Below, one piece after another: positions 5,655 through 7,790 of a stretch of DNA of 7,790 nucleotides (positions are counted from its first letter, which is position 1; every line of letters begins with the position of its first letter). A model generated the notes under the pieces. It had not been told where the DNA came from. It saw only the letters and a program-made list of their open reading frames with translations, and ran no database searches. Both the position numbers and the translations under genes were made by a program. Source of the stretch: Cyclobacteriaceae bacterium (GTDB lineage Bacteria; Bacteroidota; Bacteroidia; Cytophagales; Cyclobacteriaceae); assembly GCA_025455225.1 (NCBI GenBank), contig JALOMY010000129.1, forward strand, positions 1-7,790, written 5' to 3'.

Positions 5655-7790
5655 GTGGCTGAAGATACCGGTGGTCTGACTCCTCCAGGCCGGCAAAATA
5701 TAATACCAATCAACATTGAAGACGAGATGCGCGGAGCCTACATCGACTATTCGATGTCGGTCATTATTTCGCGTGCCCTCCCTGATGTCCGGGATGGATT
5801 GAAGCCGGTTCACCGCAGGGTACTCTTCGGCATGCTGGAATTAGGGGTGAATTATAACAAGCCGTATAAGAAATCGGCCCGTATTGTAGGGGAGGTTTTA
5901 GGTAAGTACCATCCCCATGGGGATGCTTCGGTTTATGATACTATGGTTCGTATGGCCCAGGACTGGTCCATGCGGTACCCATTGGTAGATGGTCAGGGTA
6001 ACTTTGGTTCCATTGATGGAGATGCGCCTGCCGCAATGCGGTATACAGAAGCCCGGTTGCGAAGAATTGCAGAAGAAATGCTGGCCGATATCAACAAAGA
6101 AACCGTTGATTTTCAGCCCAATTTTGATGACTCACTAACTGAGCCAACCGTTTTGCCAGGAAAGATGCCCAACCTGCTTGTCAATGGGGCATCCGGTATA
6201 GCAGTGGGCATGGCCACCAACATGGCCCCGCATAACCTCAGGGAAGTTGTTGATGGCATTACGGCTTATATTGATAATAATGAAATCACCATTGATGATT
6301 TAATGAAGCTGGTAACTGCTCCGGATTTTCCAACGGGTGGCATTATTTACGGAACCAGCGGTGTACGTGAGGCTTACCGAACAGGTCGGGGAAGGGTATT
6401 GGTAAGGGCTAAGGCAGAAATAGTTACCAACTCAAGTGGGCGTGATCAGATCATTGTAACGGAAATACCTTACCAGGTCAATAAAGCCCTGATGATTGAG
6501 AAGACTGCTGCGTTGATTAACGAGAAAAAAATTGAAGGTATTTCGGATATCCGCGATGAATCCGACCGGGATGGATACAGGATTGTTTACGATTTGAAGA
6601 AGGATGCAATTGCTAATATTGTTCTCAATAACCTATTCAAATACACACAGTTACAGACTACTTTTGGAATCAATAATGTAGCTCTGGTTAAAGGCCGTCC
6701 GCAGACGCTGAATATTAAGGACCTGATCAAGTACTTTGTTGACCATCGCCATGAAGTGGTAATCCGAAGAACAAAGTATGAGCTGGCCGAAGCCGAAAAG
6801 CGGGCCCATATACTGGAAGGATACCTGATTGCCCTGGATAACCTGGATGAGGTAATTGCTTTGATCAGGGCTTCCCGCGACCCTGAAACTGCGAAAAGCG
6901 AGTTAATGAGCCGTTTTGGGTTATCGGAGATCCAGTCAAAAGCAATCCTGGAAATGCGTCTGCAACGTCTTACAGGACTTGAGCGCGAAAAGATTCAGCA
7001 GGAATACAAGGAAGTTAAGGAACTGATTGCCAAGCTCAATGAAATCCTCGCCAACGAGCCGATAAGGATGCAGATCATAAAGGATGAGCTGAAGGAGCTC
7101 CGCGACCGGTATGGTGACGATCGCAGAACTGAGGTTGTTCATACAGAAGACGACATAACGGTTGAGGACATGATCCCCAATGAGGAGATGGTGATCACCA
7201 TTTCCAACCAGGGATACATTAAAAGAACCCTGTTATCAGAATACCGTACCCAGGGAAGAGGCGGCACCGGGTCAAGGGGTGCATTAACCAAGGAAGATGA
7301 CTTTACTGAACATCTTTTCATTGCGTATGCGCATAATTACCTGCTGATCTTTACGGAAACAGGTAAAGTTTATTGGAAGAAAGTCTATGAAATTCCGGAA
7401 GGAACCAAGACATCCAAAGGCAGGGCTATTCAGAATCTCATTCATATTGAACCGGGTGATTCGGTAAAAGCGGTATTGAACATCACCAGCCTGGAGGATT
7501 CCGAGTACATCAATAATAATTTTGTGATTCTCTGTACCCAGCAAGGAACTATAAAGAAAACCTCACTTGAAGCGTATTCCCGTCCACGCCAGGGAGGCAT
7601 TAATGCCATAACCATTCATGAAGGTGACAAACTTTTAACTGCCTCATTAACAAATGGTAATAACCACATAATTATAGCAAAATCTGAAGGTAAGGCCGTT
7701 CACTTCAGTGAAAAGGAAGTAAGGCCAATGGGCAGGACAGCCGCAGGAGTTCGGGGAGTTACGCTTGATTCGGCTGACGATAAAGTGATT
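5655..7790 (+). CDS. gyrA: DNA gyrase subunit A (C-terminal end beyond window)
   Basis: Breakage-reunion subunit of DNA gyrase, the type IIA topoisomerase that introduces negative supercoils with GyrB. The open frame is 712 codons and runs to the last base without a stop; full proteins have about 830-860 residues. The start is GTG 5655: an in-frame TAG lies at 5631-5633 and no other start lies between, and the protein begins MAED like relatives, then reaches IIPINIEDEM at 16-25. The winged-helix/QRDR region reads KYHPHGDASVYD (84-95), with Ala91 at the position of E. coli Ser83 and Asp95 at that of Asp87. Catalytic Tyr130 lies in AAMRYTEAR. The coiled-coil and tower region follows to about 490. 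The C-terminal beta-pinwheel carries a GyrA-box-like QGRGGTG at 533-539, which marks this as GyrA rather than ParC. It stands alone, 159 bases after the barrel gene. Confidence 0.97.
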   Translation, partial: MAEDTGGLTPPGRQNIIPINIEDEMRGAYIDYSMSVIISRALPDVRDGLKPVHRRVLFGMLELGVNYNKPYKKSARIVGEVLGKYHPHGDASVYDTMVRMAQDWSMRYPLVDGQGNFGSIDGDAPAAMRYTEARLRRIAEEMLADINKETVDFQPNFDDSLTEPTVLPGKMPNLLVNGASGIAVGMATNMAPHNLREVVDGITAYIDNNEITIDDLMKLVTAPDFPTGGIIYGTSGVREAYRTGRGRVLVRAKAEIVTNSSGRDQIIVTEIPYQVNKALMIEKTAALINEKKIEGISDIRDESDRDGYRIVYDLKKDAIANIVLNNLFKYTQLQTTFGINNVALVKGRPQTLNIKDLIKYFVDHRHEVVIRRTKYELAEAEKRAHILEGYLIALDNLDEVIALIRASRDPETAKSELMSRFGLSEIQSKAILEMRLQRLTGLEREKIQQEYKEVKELIAKLNEILANEPIRMQIIKDELKELRDRYGDDRRTEVVHTEDDITVEDMIPNEEMVITISNQGYIKRTLLSEYRTQGRGGTGSRGALTKEDDFTEHLFIAYAHNYLLIFTETGKVYWKKVYEIPEGTKTSKGRAIQNLIHIEPGDSVKAVLNITSLEDSEYINNNFVILCTQQGTIKKTSLEAYSRPRQGGINAITIHEGDKLLTASLTNGNNHIIIAKSEGKAVHFSEKEVRPMGRTAAGVRGVTLDSADDKVI

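Overview
The window reads as a chromosomal segment of a Bacteroidota bacterium, most likely a Cytophagales-like lineage. The evidence is a subtilase carrying a C-terminal type IX secretion (T9SS) sorting domain, A-rich start regions without Shine-Dalgarno sequences, promoter-like TAnnTTTG boxes characteristic of this phylum, and a GyrA whose N terminus has the Bacteroidota form (IIPINIEDEM). The level below phylum is inference. All six genes lie on the plus strand, packing is dense, and the only non-coding stretches over 50 bases are 1625-1696, 2354-2407, 4381-4466 and 5496-5654. No tRNA, rRNA, insertion sequence, phage gene or CRISPR array was seen.

Layout: (1) 14-1624, a secreted subtilisin-family (S8) protease with signal peptide, propeptide, intact catalytic triad and T9SS tail. 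(2) 1697-2353, ribulose-phosphate 3-epimerase (rpe), behind a possible Bacteroidota promoter. (3) 2408-2980, a small LpoB-family lipoprotein, followed after 14 bases by (4) 2995-4380, a TPR-containing lipoprotein of the COG3014 family; the two look like one operon. (5) about 4467-5495, an outer-membrane beta-barrel protein of unknown function with a basic C-terminal tail, behind its own recognisable promoter and apparently lacking a standard start codon. (6) 5655-7790, gyrA, DNA gyrase subunit A, running off the right edge; 712 codons are present, so the last roughly 120-150 residues are missing.

Functionally, rpe and gyrA are housekeeping genes. The most interesting part is the middle: an LpoB-like lipoprotein without the long linker of E. 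coli LpoB, paired with COG3014, next to an orphan beta-barrel protein. The LpoB/COG3014 pairing also occurs in gamma-proteobacteria, so it is a conserved but poorly understood envelope module rather than a random neighbourhood. A 9-bp inverted repeat sits on the -10-like (-7) box of the barrel gene, and phased A/T tracts plus a hairpin precede gyrA. These are candidate regulatory structures. No clearly new defence or mobile system is visible.
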